Source: Labilibaculum euxinicum (GTDB lineage: Bacteria > Bacteroidota > Bacteroidia > Bacteroidales > Marinifilaceae). From it: a DNA stretch of 64,000 bases. Location of the stretch: NCBI RefSeq assembly GCF_009795715.1, contig NZ_WTCR01000011.1, positions 62,001-126,000 of the forward strand. The letters are read 5' to 3'. Below the pieces are notes generated by a model that worked only from the letters and a program-made list of their open reading frames with translations, did not search any database and was not told the DNA's origin. Below are positions 35,627 to 43,870 of this stretch, piece after piece. The translations under genes were made by a program, and so were the position numbers. Position 1 is the first letter of the stretch. Each line of letters begins with the position of its first letter.

Positions 35627-36034
35627 TTACGAATTTTCCTTCAATAATTTTCTGCCGGATTCAATATGCCTATCCCAAAAATAGTAAAATTCAGCAATAT
35701 GCTTTCTACTGCTCCTAAGCATCTTCATTATCCATAAACTTAGTAATGAAAACAAGGTAGAAAGCCATAGCAGCAAATTAAATAAACCCGGACTTTTGGT
35801 AACAATTTCCTGAATGCTTTCCATCCCTAAATCCTTTCCTATCACCTGACCAATATTTATAAAATTCCCGCTTAGCAATACTAGTATACAACATATAGCA
35901 ATCAGTACGAATAAAGCTCGTAATACATTAAGAAAATTCTTCATCCTTTCTGTAGAATGACCTTTCGTGTAGATCACTACAAATTTACCCGCGGATGATT
36001 TCAACCAGCTTTCAAAATCATTTTTAATCATCAT
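35627..36034 (-). CDS. Small membrane protein of unknown function
   Basis: 135 residues with two membrane segments (about 38-58, FVLIAICCILVLLSG, and 83-105, FNLLLWLSTLFSLLSLWIM). Charged termini lie on the same side. No family recognised. It is 25 bases upstream of the zinc-ribbon-like frame and may be cotranscribed with it. Confidence 0.55.
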   Translation of the reverse strand: MMIKNDFESWLKSSAGKFVVIYTKGHSTERMKNFLNVLRALFVLIAICCILVLLSGNFINIGQVIGKDLGMESIQEIVTKSPGLFNLLLWLSTLFSLLSLWIMKMLRSSRKHIAEFYYFWDRHIESGRKLLKENS

Positions 36035-36235
36035 ACTTCTGTAATTTCTTATTGTTTTTTAGCTTAATTAACTCCCAATTACAGGAGGTATTTTCAAAAC
36101 GACTACGAAAGTATAAAAATAATCATTAAAAAAAAAGTTATGTTGACTAATTATCATACTGTTATTTGCCAGGTAATTTCTCATCATAAACAAACAATTA
36201 AGACTTAAAACTCTTTTTCTATTCATATTCCTTAC

Positions 36236-36243
36236 TATCTTTG
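36236..36243 (+). promoter_or_regulatory. -7 element of pyrD
   Basis: TATCTTTG matches TAnnTTTG, 18 bases before the pyrD start codon. Confidence 0.6.
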
Positions 36244-36261
36244 TTTAAAATTTATATTTAG

Positions 36262-37305
36262 ATGAGTTTATACCGATTATTGATACGCCCCTTTTTAATT
36301 CAGTTCAATCCTGAAACAATTCACAGATTTACATTTACCTGTTTTAAGGCTTTCCAGAAATCGAAAATTATCCGTTCTATTGTTTCTGCGCAGTTTAGAG
36401 TTGAAAGCTCATCCCTTGAAAGGGAGCTTTTTGGCTTAAAATTTCCAAACCCCGTTGGTTTGGCCGCAGGATTGGATAAAAATGCAGAAGCTTTCGATTT
36501 TTTAGGAAGTATGGGCTTTGGATTTGTTGAAATTGGAACACTTACTCCAAAAGCACAGCCAGGAAATCCAAGACCTCGTTTGTTTCGTTTTGTTAATGAT
36601 AAAGCATTGGTAAACCGTATGGGATTTAACAATGAAGGTGTTGAAGAGGCTGTTGAACGCTTGCGGAAAAAAAGAACCAATATAATAATTGGTGGAAATA
36701 TTGGCAAAAATAAAAATACACCTAACGAGGAAGCTACTGATGATTACTTAAAGTGTTTTGATGCCTTATATCCTTATGTAGATTACTTTGTAGTAAACGT
36801 AAGTTCTCCCAACACTCCTAATCTGAGAGAACTGCAGGGAAAAGAACCTTTAAAGAGGCTTTTGAATGAAATTATGGAGGTAAACAGAAACAAAGAAAAA
36901 ACGAAGCCTGTCCTTTTAAAAATTGCACCGGATATTAACAACTCACAATTGGATGATATCATCGAAATTGTTCAGGAAACTAAAATTGATGGCATTGTTG
37001 CGACAAACACAACCATTTCACGGGAAGGATTGTCGTATCCGGAAAGCAGAATAAAACAAGTTGGTGCCGGCGGATTAAGCGGACAACCACTTCGTGAAAG
37101 ATCTACGCAAGTGATTCGATACATACATGAAAAATCCGGCGGGAAAATTCCTGTTATTGGTGTTGGAGGTATCCTAACAAAAGAGGATGCTTTGGAAAAA
37201 TTAGAAGCTGGAGCTTCGCTTGTGCAAATTTACACCGGCTTTATTTACGAAGGACCTGCTTTGGTGAAAGCAATTAATAAGGAGTTGGTAAGAAACAAAG
37301 TCTAG
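36262..37305 (+). CDS. pyrD: Dihydroorotate dehydrogenase, quinone type
   Basis: 347 residues, the class 2 length. The N-terminal membrane-associating helices ([22 protein letters not shown]) are present. The FMN barrel shows [27 protein letters not shown] (key residues GLDKN), [12 protein letters not shown] with the catalytic Ser, KIAPDI, ATNTT and GVGGI. It oxidises dihydroorotate to orotate in pyrimidine synthesis and passes electrons to the quinone pool. It stands alone with its own promoter. Confidence 0.96.
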   Translation: MSLYRLLIRPFLIQFNPETIHRFTFTCFKAFQKSKIIRSIVSAQFRVESSSLERELFGLKFPNPVGLAAGLDKNAEAFDFLGSMGFGFVEIGTLTPKAQPGNPRPRLFRFVNDKALVNRMGFNNEGVEEAVERLRKKRTNIIIGGNIGKNKNTPNEEATDDYLKCFDALYPYVDYFVVNVSSPNTPNLRELQGKEPLKRLLNEIMEVNRNKEKTKPVLLKIAPDINNSQLDDIIEIVQETKIDGIVATNTTISREGLSYPESRIKQVGAGGLSGQPLRERSTQVIRYIHEKSGGKIPVIGVGGILTKEDALEKLEAGASLVQIYTGFIYEGPALVKAINKELVRNKV

Positions 37306-37440
37306 AAAGGTCGGGAAAAGTCAAACAGTCGAATGGTCTAAAAGTCATAAAACAACAATAATCGAATGTTTTGCCGTGTGGCCTTGGCCCAGGGTTAAAA
37401 TAAACCTCATCCTTTTTAATTACTAATTAATAACTCATAA
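37306..37440. repeat. Intergenic repeat, copy A
   Basis: Shares GAAAGGTCG, GTCAAACAGTCGAATG, AAACAACAATAAT, TGTGGC, GCCCAGGG and a run of TTAAT/ATAATT motifs with 40421-40580. A short imperfect stem CCGTGTGGCCTTGGCCCAGGG lies inside. The two copies flank dnaE. Confidence 0.75.
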
Positions 37441-40386
37441 TTACTTTGTCACATCGTCTAAACTCAAATTTGGCATCCGTTCCATTTTGCTCACTTCAAT
37501 GCTTAAAAATCCATATTCCACAGTTACTTTTCCTTCTATGCAATAGCAACCGGGCCCGCGAAATGGATACTCTTTGGCAACAGGTGGAAAATGAACAGTA
37601 TCGATCCAATGTCCATCCAAATCGATCCAGGTTCCAAAAAACATGATTTTTCCATTGCTGGCCTTGGTTGGTTTTCGAGTAATCAAAAAGCCAACAATGC
37701 GAACATACCGATTAATAAGCTGAGGTAAATGACATGCTTTTAAATCGGAAGGAAGCTCATCTTTCAGCAATTCGAAAGGCGACTGTATGGATAAACCCAG
37801 CAATTCAATTTCATCAAAGGCATCTTCCAATTGATGTTTCCATAGATCCGGAAGCTTGAACTCTTTCACCTCAGTCTGGAACAAGGTTTTTTCGGACTTG
37901 ATCTTTTTACTATGCCCCAATAGAAAATGAGCATCCCAAAGCAATTCTTTTTTGCCTTTTCCGGTAAAACGGAAGGCTCCCACCCGTATCAAAACAATTA
38001 ATTGCTCCAAACTAACAGGAAATCGATTCACAAAATCGCGCAAGCTTGTAAATATGCCATTCTCATTCCGCTCATTAATCAGATTTTTTCCGATTGTTCT
38101 TTCCAAATCATGCAAAAGATAGAAACCCAACCATATTGTTCTTCCCTGAATTCGATTCTCCCAAGAACTTCGATTTACACAAGGTGCTTCAACCGTGGCT
38201 CCATGCATTACCGCTTCATGCAAGTAGAGTTGTGCAGAATAAAAACCACCGCCATTGTTCAGCGTTGCCACCATATATTCTAATGGATAATATGCTTTTA
38301 AATACAGCGCCTGAAAACTCTCCACCGCATAACTGGCCGAATGTCCTTTTGCAAAGGCGTAATTGGCAAAGCTTTCAATCTGCCGCCAAATATCCTGAAC
38401 AATTGCATCTGCATAGCCTTTTTGCCTGCAATTGGAAAAAAACTTATCCCGAACTTTCGCAAATTCATTTCTTTGCTTAAACTTCCAGGACATTCCTCTG
38501 CGCAAAACATCTGCTTCGTCGAGCGATAAACCGGCAAAATAATGCGCTACTTTAATCACATCTTCCTGATACACCATCACACCATAAGTTTCCTCCAATA
38601 TGCGGTATAGGTCGGGAATTTCACGTCTGGCCTCTTCCCTTCTGTTTTCATCCTGAAAGCGGAGAATGTACTCGCGCATCATTCCACTCTTAGCCACTCC
38701 CGGTCTGATAATGGAACTTGCAGCAACCAACCGCTTGTAATCTTCGGCCTTTAATTTGGTTAAAAGCATACGCATGGCCGGCGATTCCACATAAAAACAG
38801 CCGATAGCTTCACCTCTTTTTAACATGCGCTTTATCCGCACATCTTCCATAAACAATTTGGTATTGTGAATGTCGATATCAATGCCATGATTTTGCTTGA
38901 TAATGGCAAGAGTGTCTTTAATTTTACCCAATCCCCGCTGACTCAGAATATCGAACTTGTGCAAGCCCAAGTCTTCAGCAATGTACATGTCGAATTGAGT
39001 GGACGGGAAACCTTTTGGCAAAAGTTCGGTTGCTGAATAGTTGTTTATTGGTTCATCTGCAATTAAAATCCCACTGGAGTGGATGCTTCCATGACTCGGA
39101 AAACCTGCAATATACTGGCTGTAACGAATTACCCATTTTCCATATTCATCAGCCTGATCGGGATTGGGATTTTTTTGCAGGCGGGTAATCTCTTCATCGG
39201 GCAAACCAAATACCTTACCAATTTCACGAAAGGCTGATTTATGATTGAAAGTGATAAAAGTACCAAGCAAAGCAACTCTGTCCCAACCATATTTATCAAA
39301 CAAATAGTGAGTCACATCATCACGATCGGTCCAGGAAAAGTCGATATCAAAATCGGGTGGCGATGTTCGGAAGGGATTAATAAAACGCTCAAAGTAAAGA
39401 TCTAAGTCAACCGGGTCAACATTAGTGATTCTCAGAAGGTAAGCAACCAGACTATTGGCACCGCTTCCCCGCCCTACATGGTAATATCCTTTACTCATAG
39501 CATATTTTACCAGATCCCAATTAATCAGAAAATAGGAACAAAAGCTCAACTCCCGAATTACCTTCAATTCCTTGTTCAGGCGATCCAAAATCTCATCGGT
39601 TATCTGATCGTAACGATATTTTAATCCTTCGCAGGCCTCGCGCTTCAACAGTTCAAAATCTTCCTCCTCCGAAGAGGTAAAGTGCTTTTTGTTTTTGTTG
39701 CTTCCAAACTCAAACTCCATATTGCAGGAATTCAATAGATTTTCAGTATTTTCAATAATTTTTGGATATTCCCTGTAAATCTCTAAAAGTTCACTTCTAC
39801 TTCGGTATCGATCCTCAAAATCAGCTTGTTCAGACTTGGGCAGTTTGCTTAACAAAGTATTCTTATCGATGGCCCGCAACAAACGGTGAATGTTGTAATC
39901 GCGTTTGTTTCGAAAGCTCGCTGTTTGCAAAACCACCAACTTATGCTGATGGTTTTTCCACTCAGTAAACGGCAAACGAAGTAAATCCTGAGGGCTCACA
40001 CCTACATATTCATATTCTTTTAAATCACAAAGCTCTGACGTAAAAGGATAAACGACACAGGCATGTTTAAAGCTGGGTGCATTCGGTAAAAACGCTCTCT
40101 TTTCGTGCAAATGAAGGGTTAAGAACGCATTCAGTTCACGAAATCCATCTGTATTTTTAGCAATTGCAACATACTGTTGCTGAGTTCCATTCCGAAAATC
40201 GATTCCCACCACAGGGCGAATACCAAACGCCGCACATTGCCTTACAAAATCAAGACTTGCTGCGGTATTATTGATATCCGTTAAGGCAATAGTCGTAAAT
40301 CCTCCTGCAGTAACCTCTTTTAAAAGATCTTCAACAGAAAGTGTTCCGTATTTAAAACTGTAGTAGCTATGGCAATTTAAAAGCAT
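37441..40386 (-). CDS. DNA polymerase III alpha-type subunit, short (error-prone DnaE-like)
   Basis: 981 residues, shorter than a replicative DnaE (about 1160). An N-terminal PHP domain (SYYSFKYGTLSVEDLL, LTDINNTAASLDFV) covers about 1-200. The catalytic palm has PPDFDIDFSWTDRDDV with the Asp pair (about 340), then the fingers (GRGSGANSLVAYLL, SHGSIHSSGILIAD). An HhH region and a C-terminal OB fold (VRIVGFLITRKP, about 870-975) follow, and the tau-binding C-terminal domain seems missing. The adjacent Y-family polymerase and LexA-like gene mark it as the damage-tolerance alpha subunit type (DnaE2/ImuC role), though no ImuA is visible. Confidence 0.88.
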   Translation of the reverse strand: MLLNCHSYYSFKYGTLSVEDLLKEVTAGGFTTIALTDINNTAASLDFVRQCAAFGIRPVVGIDFRNGTQQQYVAIAKNTDGFRELNAFLTLHLHEKRAFLPNAPSFKHACVVYPFTSELCDLKEYEYVGVSPQDLLRLPFTEWKNHQHKLVVLQTASFRNKRDYNIHRLLRAIDKNTLLSKLPKSEQADFEDRYRSRSELLEIYREYPKIIENTENLLNSCNMEFEFGSNKNKKHFTSSEEEDFELLKREACEGLKYRYDQITDEILDRLNKELKVIRELSFCSYFLINWDLVKYAMSKGYYHVGRGSGANSLVAYLLRITNVDPVDLDLYFERFINPFRTSPPDFDIDFSWTDRDDVTHYLFDKYGWDRVALLGTFITFNHKSAFREIGKVFGLPDEEITRLQKNPNPDQADEYGKWVIRYSQYIAGFPSHGSIHSSGILIADEPINNYSATELLPKGFPSTQFDMYIAEDLGLHKFDILSQRGLGKIKDTLAIIKQNHGIDIDIHNTKLFMEDVRIKRMLKRGEAIGCFYVESPAMRMLLTKLKAEDYKRLVAASSIIRPGVAKSGMMREYILRFQDENRREEARREIPDLYRILEETYGVMVYQEDVIKVAHYFAGLSLDEADVLRRGMSWKFKQRNEFAKVRDKFFSNCRQKGYADAIVQDIWRQIESFANYAFAKGHSASYAVESFQALYLKAYYPLEYMVATLNNGGGFYSAQLYLHEAVMHGATVEAPCVNRSSWENRIQGRTIWLGFYLLHDLERTIGKNLINERNENGIFTSLRDFVNRFPVSLEQLIVLIRVGAFRFTGKGKKELLWDAHFLLGHSKKIKSEKTLFQTEVKEFKLPDLWKHQLEDAFDEIELLGLSIQSPFELLKDELPSDLKACHLPQLINRYVRIVGFLITRKPTKASNGKIMFFGTWIDLDGHWIDTVHFPPVAKEYPFRGPGCYCIEGKVTVEYGFLSIEVSKMERMPNLSLDDVTK

Positions 40387-40420
40387 GGTTGTAAAGTCTA
40401 AAAAGTCTGGAAGGGTTTAA

Positions 40421-40580
40421 GAAGTCTGGAAAGGTCGAACAGTCAAACAGTCGAATGATATAAAAGTCTTGAAACAACAATAATATAATGCATTGCCCTG
40501 TGGCTTTAGCCCAGGGATAATGAGAATATCTTCTTTCACCCTGTTAATTCTTAATTCATCATTACTAATTCATAATTCTC
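40421..40580. repeat. Intergenic repeat, copy B
   Basis: Diverged copy of 37306-37440, in the same orientation, with the CCTGTGGCTTTAGCCCAGG stem intact. It lies between dnaE and the Y-family polymerase gene, so the two genes may not share a simple short spacer transcript. Confidence 0.75.
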
Positions 40581-40591
40581 ATTCATCGTCT

Positions 40592-41797
40592 TTAGTGTGC
40601 CGGAATAATTGGTGTCTTACCATTGAAAGGGTTCATCCCTCCAATTGTTGTTGAGCCCATTCCAATGGCGCGCTTCACGGCACTTTGTCCGTAACGGTTG
40701 CGCACAAGGTCCATGGCCTGATACAATTTAATCAGCTTCTCCGAATCCTCGAACAAACGAATTTGATACGTTCCGCCCACCAAATAGCTAAAACAAACAC
40801 CAATCAAACGAATCAATACTCTGCGCTCATACATCTTCTCAAACAAATCAAGTACTACAGCGATGAGTGTATGATCTAAAGATGTGTAGGGAATTCGCTT
40901 CTGTTTTGTATACGTCTGAAAATCGGAATATCGGATCTTAACCGTCACACAAGCAGTTAGTTTGTTTCCATTTCGCAGTTGATAACACAGATTTTCGGCC
41001 ATAGCCACCAACAAACTGCGTAACTTGGTCACATCAGTGGTATCTTTCTCGAAAGTCCGCTCGCTGGATATGGATTTTCTCTCGTTCCAGGCCACTACAG
41101 GAGTATTGTCAATTCCTTGTGCCTTTTTCCAGATTACCGTGCCGTTTTTACCCAATACCCGTTCCATCAATTCCATGGGCATTTCCTGTACGGTTCGTAT
41201 TTTTTCTACCCCCATACTTCGTAACTTGTGATAGGTTTTATCGCCCACCATGGGTATTTTCTTTATGGAAAGAGGCGCCAAAAAAGGCATTTCGTTTCCT
41301 TCCGGAATTTCGATGTGATTATTGGGTTTGGCCTCTCCTGTTCCCACCTTCGAAACCGTTTTGCTCGTAGAAAGGCCAAAAGAAATGGGTAAATTTGTCT
41401 CTTTTAAAATCTTCTCCCGTAATTCCCTCGACCACAAATAACTGGTCTGCACAAAACGATCCATTCCGGTAATGTCCACGTAAAACTCATCAATCGATGA
41501 TTTTTCGAAAACAGGTGCACGTTCCTTTACAATTTCAGTCACCATGTCGGAAAACTTACTGTAAGTCCCGCTATCTCCTCTTATCACAACAGCACCCGGA
41601 CATAATAGCCTGGCCATTTTCATAGGCATGGCAGAATGAATGCCATACACACGCGCTTCGTAGCTACAGGCAGCCACAACACCTCTGTCTGATGTTCCTC
41701 CAATCAGTACCGGACGATTATTCAACCTGTTGTCTAAAAGCCGTTCACAGGACACAAAAAAAGTATCCAAATCCATATGCAATATTGTCTTTCTCAC
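40592..41797 (-). CDS. dinB: Y-family DNA polymerase (DinB/UmuC type)
   Basis: 401 residues. Catalytic carboxylates are intact: HMDLDTFFVSCERLL (residues 7-21), the RGDSGTY segment, and SSIDEFYVDITG near 100. It continues with the thumb helix-hairpin-helix KIPMVGDKTYHKLRSMG and a little-finger domain, so it is an active-type polymerase rather than the degenerate ImuB. It synthesises across damaged templates. It is transcribed divergently from the LexA-like gene, with an operator-like palindrome between them. Confidence 0.92.
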   Translation of the reverse strand: MRKTILHMDLDTFFVSCERLLDNRLNNRPVLIGGTSDRGVVAACSYEARVYGIHSAMPMKMARLLCPGAVVIRGDSGTYSKFSDMVTEIVKERAPVFEKSSIDEFYVDITGMDRFVQTSYLWSRELREKILKETNLPISFGLSTSKTVSKVGTGEAKPNNHIEIPEGNEMPFLAPLSIKKIPMVGDKTYHKLRSMGVEKIRTVQEMPMELMERVLGKNGTVIWKKAQGIDNTPVVAWNERKSISSERTFEKDTTDVTKLRSLLVAMAENLCYQLRNGNKLTACVTVKIRYSDFQTYTKQKRIPYTSLDHTLIAVVLDLFEKMYERRVLIRLIGVCFSYLVGGTYQIRLFEDSEKLIKLYQAMDLVRNRYGQSAVKRAIGMGSTTIGGMNPFNGKTPIIPAH

Positions 41798-41814
41798 TAA
41801 TTGTCGATATTTTC

Positions 41815-41841
41815 GTCATTATTCTGACTATAATTTAGTCA
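41815..41841. promoter_or_regulatory. Operator-like inverted repeats between dinB and the LexA-like gene
   Basis: TGACTA, TAATT, TAGTCA (41825-41841) is a perfect 17-base palindrome. An overlapping GTCA, 6 bases, TGAC pair begins at 41815. The position, between the divergent start codons at 41797 and 41871, fits a binding site of the S24-type repressor. Binding is inferred. Confidence 0.6.
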
Positions 41842-41849
41842 TTAATTGC

Positions 41850-41857
41850 TATCTTTG
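41850..41857 (+). promoter_or_regulatory. -7 element of the LexA-like gene
   Basis: TATCTTTG matches TAnnTTTG, 13 bases before the start codon and immediately after the palindrome at 41825-41841, so repressor binding would block it. Confidence 0.65.
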
Positions 41858-41870
41858 AAAAAAAGAAGCT

Positions 41871-42581
41871 ATGTTTTTTGCAGAAAATATTAAGTTCCTG
41901 CGTCAGCGGAGAAAGAAATCTCAACTTAGTTTAGCTGAACAACTGGACATTACAAGAACTACTTTGGCAGGATATGAAAAAAATGTTCAGCCACCGTTTA
42001 AGGTATTGATTAAATTCGCTGAATACTTTGGTGTATCAATAGATGCATTGCTGCGCTACAATTTAGCAGAGCTGTCGGAATTTCAGCTTTCGCAGATAGA
42101 AGATGGATTCGATATTGATGTTACCGGAAAAAAATTACGCCTGCTCACCATATCCGTAAACAAAGATGGAGAAGAGAACATTGAAATGGTTCCGCTAAAA
42201 GCACAGGCAGGCTATACAAACAGCTACGGCGATTTGGAGTTTATCGGCTCACTGCCAAAATTCTTATTGCCCTTTCTTCCTAAAGACAAAACCTACCGAA
42301 CGTTTCAAATTGCAGGAGATTCGATGCTGCCAATTCCCGAAGGTGCATGGGTAACTGCTTCCTTTATTCAAAACTGGGAGCAAATTAAAGATGGTACTCC
42401 CTGTATTATAGTAACACTTGAAGATGGGATTGTTTTTAAAGTAGTTTACAAACAGTTGGAGAAAAACCAAACACTCCTTTTGGTATCCTCGAACCGAAAC
42501 TACAAGCCTTACGAATTGCCTATTAAGAACGTAATTGAAATCTGGAAATTTGAGACTTTTAACGGGTTTGAAATTGAATAA
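41871..42581 (+). CDS. LexA-like autocleaving repressor (XRE helix-turn-helix plus S24 peptidase)
   Basis: 236 residues. An XRE helix-turn-helix occupies about 5-60 (KFLRQRRKKSQLSLAEQLDITRTTLAGYE region). A linker leads to an S24 domain: candidate Ala-Gly cleavage site in KAQAGYTN (about residue 106), catalytic Ser in IAGDSMLP (about 145) and Lys in DGIVFKVVYK (about 185). RecA-stimulated self-cleavage is the known mechanism for such proteins. Bacteroidota generally use these HTH-S24 regulators for SOS-type control, and the divergent dinB and dnaE are the expected targets. Confidence 0.88.
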   Translation: MFFAENIKFLRQRRKKSQLSLAEQLDITRTTLAGYEKNVQPPFKVLIKFAEYFGVSIDALLRYNLAELSEFQLSQIEDGFDIDVTGKKLRLLTISVNKDGEENIEMVPLKAQAGYTNSYGDLEFIGSLPKFLLPFLPKDKTYRTFQIAGDSMLPIPEGAWVTASFIQNWEQIKDGTPCIIVTLEDGIVFKVVYKQLEKNQTLLLVSSNRNYKPYELPIKNVIEIWKFETFNGFEIE

Positions 42582-42700
42582 CAAACAGAAGAACAAAAGC
42601 TTCAAGTCTAAAAATTCAGATTATAAAAACAATAATTTAACTTTACTACGAATAAAAAATAAAGTAAGACTAAAAACCAACGTTATTTAATAGAAATATC

Positions 42701-42994
42701 ATGATCATCGTAAATGTAAAAATAAGACCTAAGGCCGGCTGTAAGCAGGATTTCATTAATGCATTCAATAATGTGGCTGAGCTGGTGAGACAAGAAGACG
42801 GATGTTTGGAGTACGAACTTCACCAAAAGCTGACTTCTGATTCGGAACTTTTTCTATTCGAGCGATGGGAATCTAAACCAGCTCTCGACAAGCATTTAAA
42901 TGCTGAGCACATGACTAAATACATCGCTGAAGTGAAAGGTTTTCTTGAAGCAAAAAACGAACTGAATATTTACGAAGCTGAGAAACTGAATTAA
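42701..42994 (+). CDS. Antibiotic-biosynthesis-monooxygenase (ABM) fold protein
   Basis: 97 residues with the YgiN-like ABM ferredoxin-type fold: VNVKIRPKAGCKQDFINAF, EDGCLEYELHQKL, FLFERWESKPALDKHLNAEHM. Members are dimeric quinol monooxygenases or unknown. No signal peptide and no clear partner. Confidence 0.85.
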   Translation: MIIVNVKIRPKAGCKQDFINAFNNVAELVRQEDGCLEYELHQKLTSDSELFLFERWESKPALDKHLNAEHMTKYIAEVKGFLEAKNELNIYEAEKLN

Positions 42995-43097
42995 ATAACA
43001 AAAAGACGATACCGTACTTAATGATTGATTAAGGCCTTTAAACACAGTTTCGTGAACAGTCTCTTTTTCCTTGTTGATATCAGCACTCGAAAAATTA
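42995..43097. other. Intergenic sequence before the repeat cassette
   Basis: No gene seen. A short run TTTAAACACAG occurs here but no repeat structure of note. Confidence 0.4.
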
Positions 43098-43150
43098 TTT
43101 AACAGCTTATTATTGATAAGTTTTCATATTACACAGGACTTACAGAGTAC
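43098..43150. repeat. Direct repeat, left flank of the 42-bp array
   Basis: TTTAACAG, TTATTATTGA, AAGTTTTCATATTACACAGG and ACTT-CAGA are shared with 43699-43751 in the same orientation, with one 1-base indel and a few substitutions. The two copies bracket about 600 bases. Confidence 0.8.
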
Positions 43151-43160
43151 ACGAGGGTGG

Positions 43161-43580
43161 CATTTTCGAAACTCCGAGGCATGTGTGTGTTACAAAAATG
43201 GGCATCCACGAAAAAATATGAGTATTGTGCGTCACTAAATCCGGCATTCTTGAAACTCCGAAAGACTTGTGTGGCTCTAAAATGGGCATCCACGAAAAAA
43301 TATGAGCATTGTGTGTGACTAAAACCGGCATTCTTGAAACTCCGAAAGACTTGTGTGGCTCTAAAATGGGCATCCACGAAAAAACATGAGCATTGTGCAT
43401 CACTAAAACCGGCATTTTTAAAACTCCGAAGGGTTTGTGTTTTGCTTCAATCAACATTCCTGAAACTCCGAGAACATTGTTTGCCGCTAAAACCGGCATC
43501 CACGAAAGTGAGAGGGCTTTGTATTTTGCTAAAATGGGCATCCACGCAAGCAGATGCCCATTTATATAAAGTAAAACAGC
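43161..43580. repeat. Tandem array of ten 42-bp units
   Basis: Ten consecutive units, each exactly 42 bases, starting at 43161, 43203, 43245, 43287, 43329, 43371, 43413, 43455, 43497 and 43539, each opening CAT and mostly ending GG; a partial eleventh begins at 43581. Two unit types tend to alternate (CATTCTTGAAACTCCG and CATCCACGAAAAAA-like), giving an 84-base superperiod. In the plus frame starting at 43160 each unit encodes 14 residues with a Cys every 14 (for example LRKTCVALKWASTK), but a TGA at 43316 interrupts it. A 159-codon minus-strand frame is also open. It may be a decaying repeat gene or noncoding DNA. Confidence 0.85.
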
Positions 43581-43698
43581 CATTTTCAAAACTGATCCTG
43601 CAAAGGGAATAATGCTCATTTAAATAATCAGAAGCCAAACAACACGATAAATGTAATATATACATGTCCATCAATGCTTTCAACCATTCGAAGTGTAG

Positions 43699-43751
43699 TT
43701 TAACAGTTTATTATTGAAAGTTTTCATATTACACAGGACTTGCAGATTAGA
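43699..43751. repeat. Direct repeat, right flank of the 42-bp array
   Basis: Second copy of 43098-43150, including AAGTTTTCATATTACACAGG. It ends shortly before the M13 peptidase terminator. Confidence 0.8.
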
Positions 43752-43775
43752 CTCTCCCGTCGAATTGAATTCAAA

Positions 43776-43809
43776 CAAAAAAAACCGCCTCAGTTTCCCG
43801 AGACGGTTT
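43776..43809. terminator. Terminator of the M13 peptidase gene
   Basis: AAACCGCCTC pairs with GAGACGGTTT, with an A-run on the left giving a U-tract for the minus strand and TATTTTTATA on the right; 62 bases after the stop at 43871. Confidence 0.7.
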
Positions 43810-43870
43810 GTATTTTTATACATCAAGTAAATCAGTATGATTACTATTTACTTTGTACTAATTTCCAACC

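Noticed and set aside
37441-41797. Classical ImuA-ImuB-DnaE2 mutasome
   Set aside because: No ImuA gene, and the Y-family protein retains catalytic carboxylates.
43140-43619. 159-codon minus-strand ORF across the 42-bp array as a firm gene
   Set aside because: Open frames follow from the exact 42-base periodicity; without homologs I cannot choose between strands, so it is reported only as a repeat array.
43098-43751. CRISPR array interpretation of the tandem units
   Set aside because: Units are contiguous and diverged with no distinct spacers, and no cas genes are in the window.
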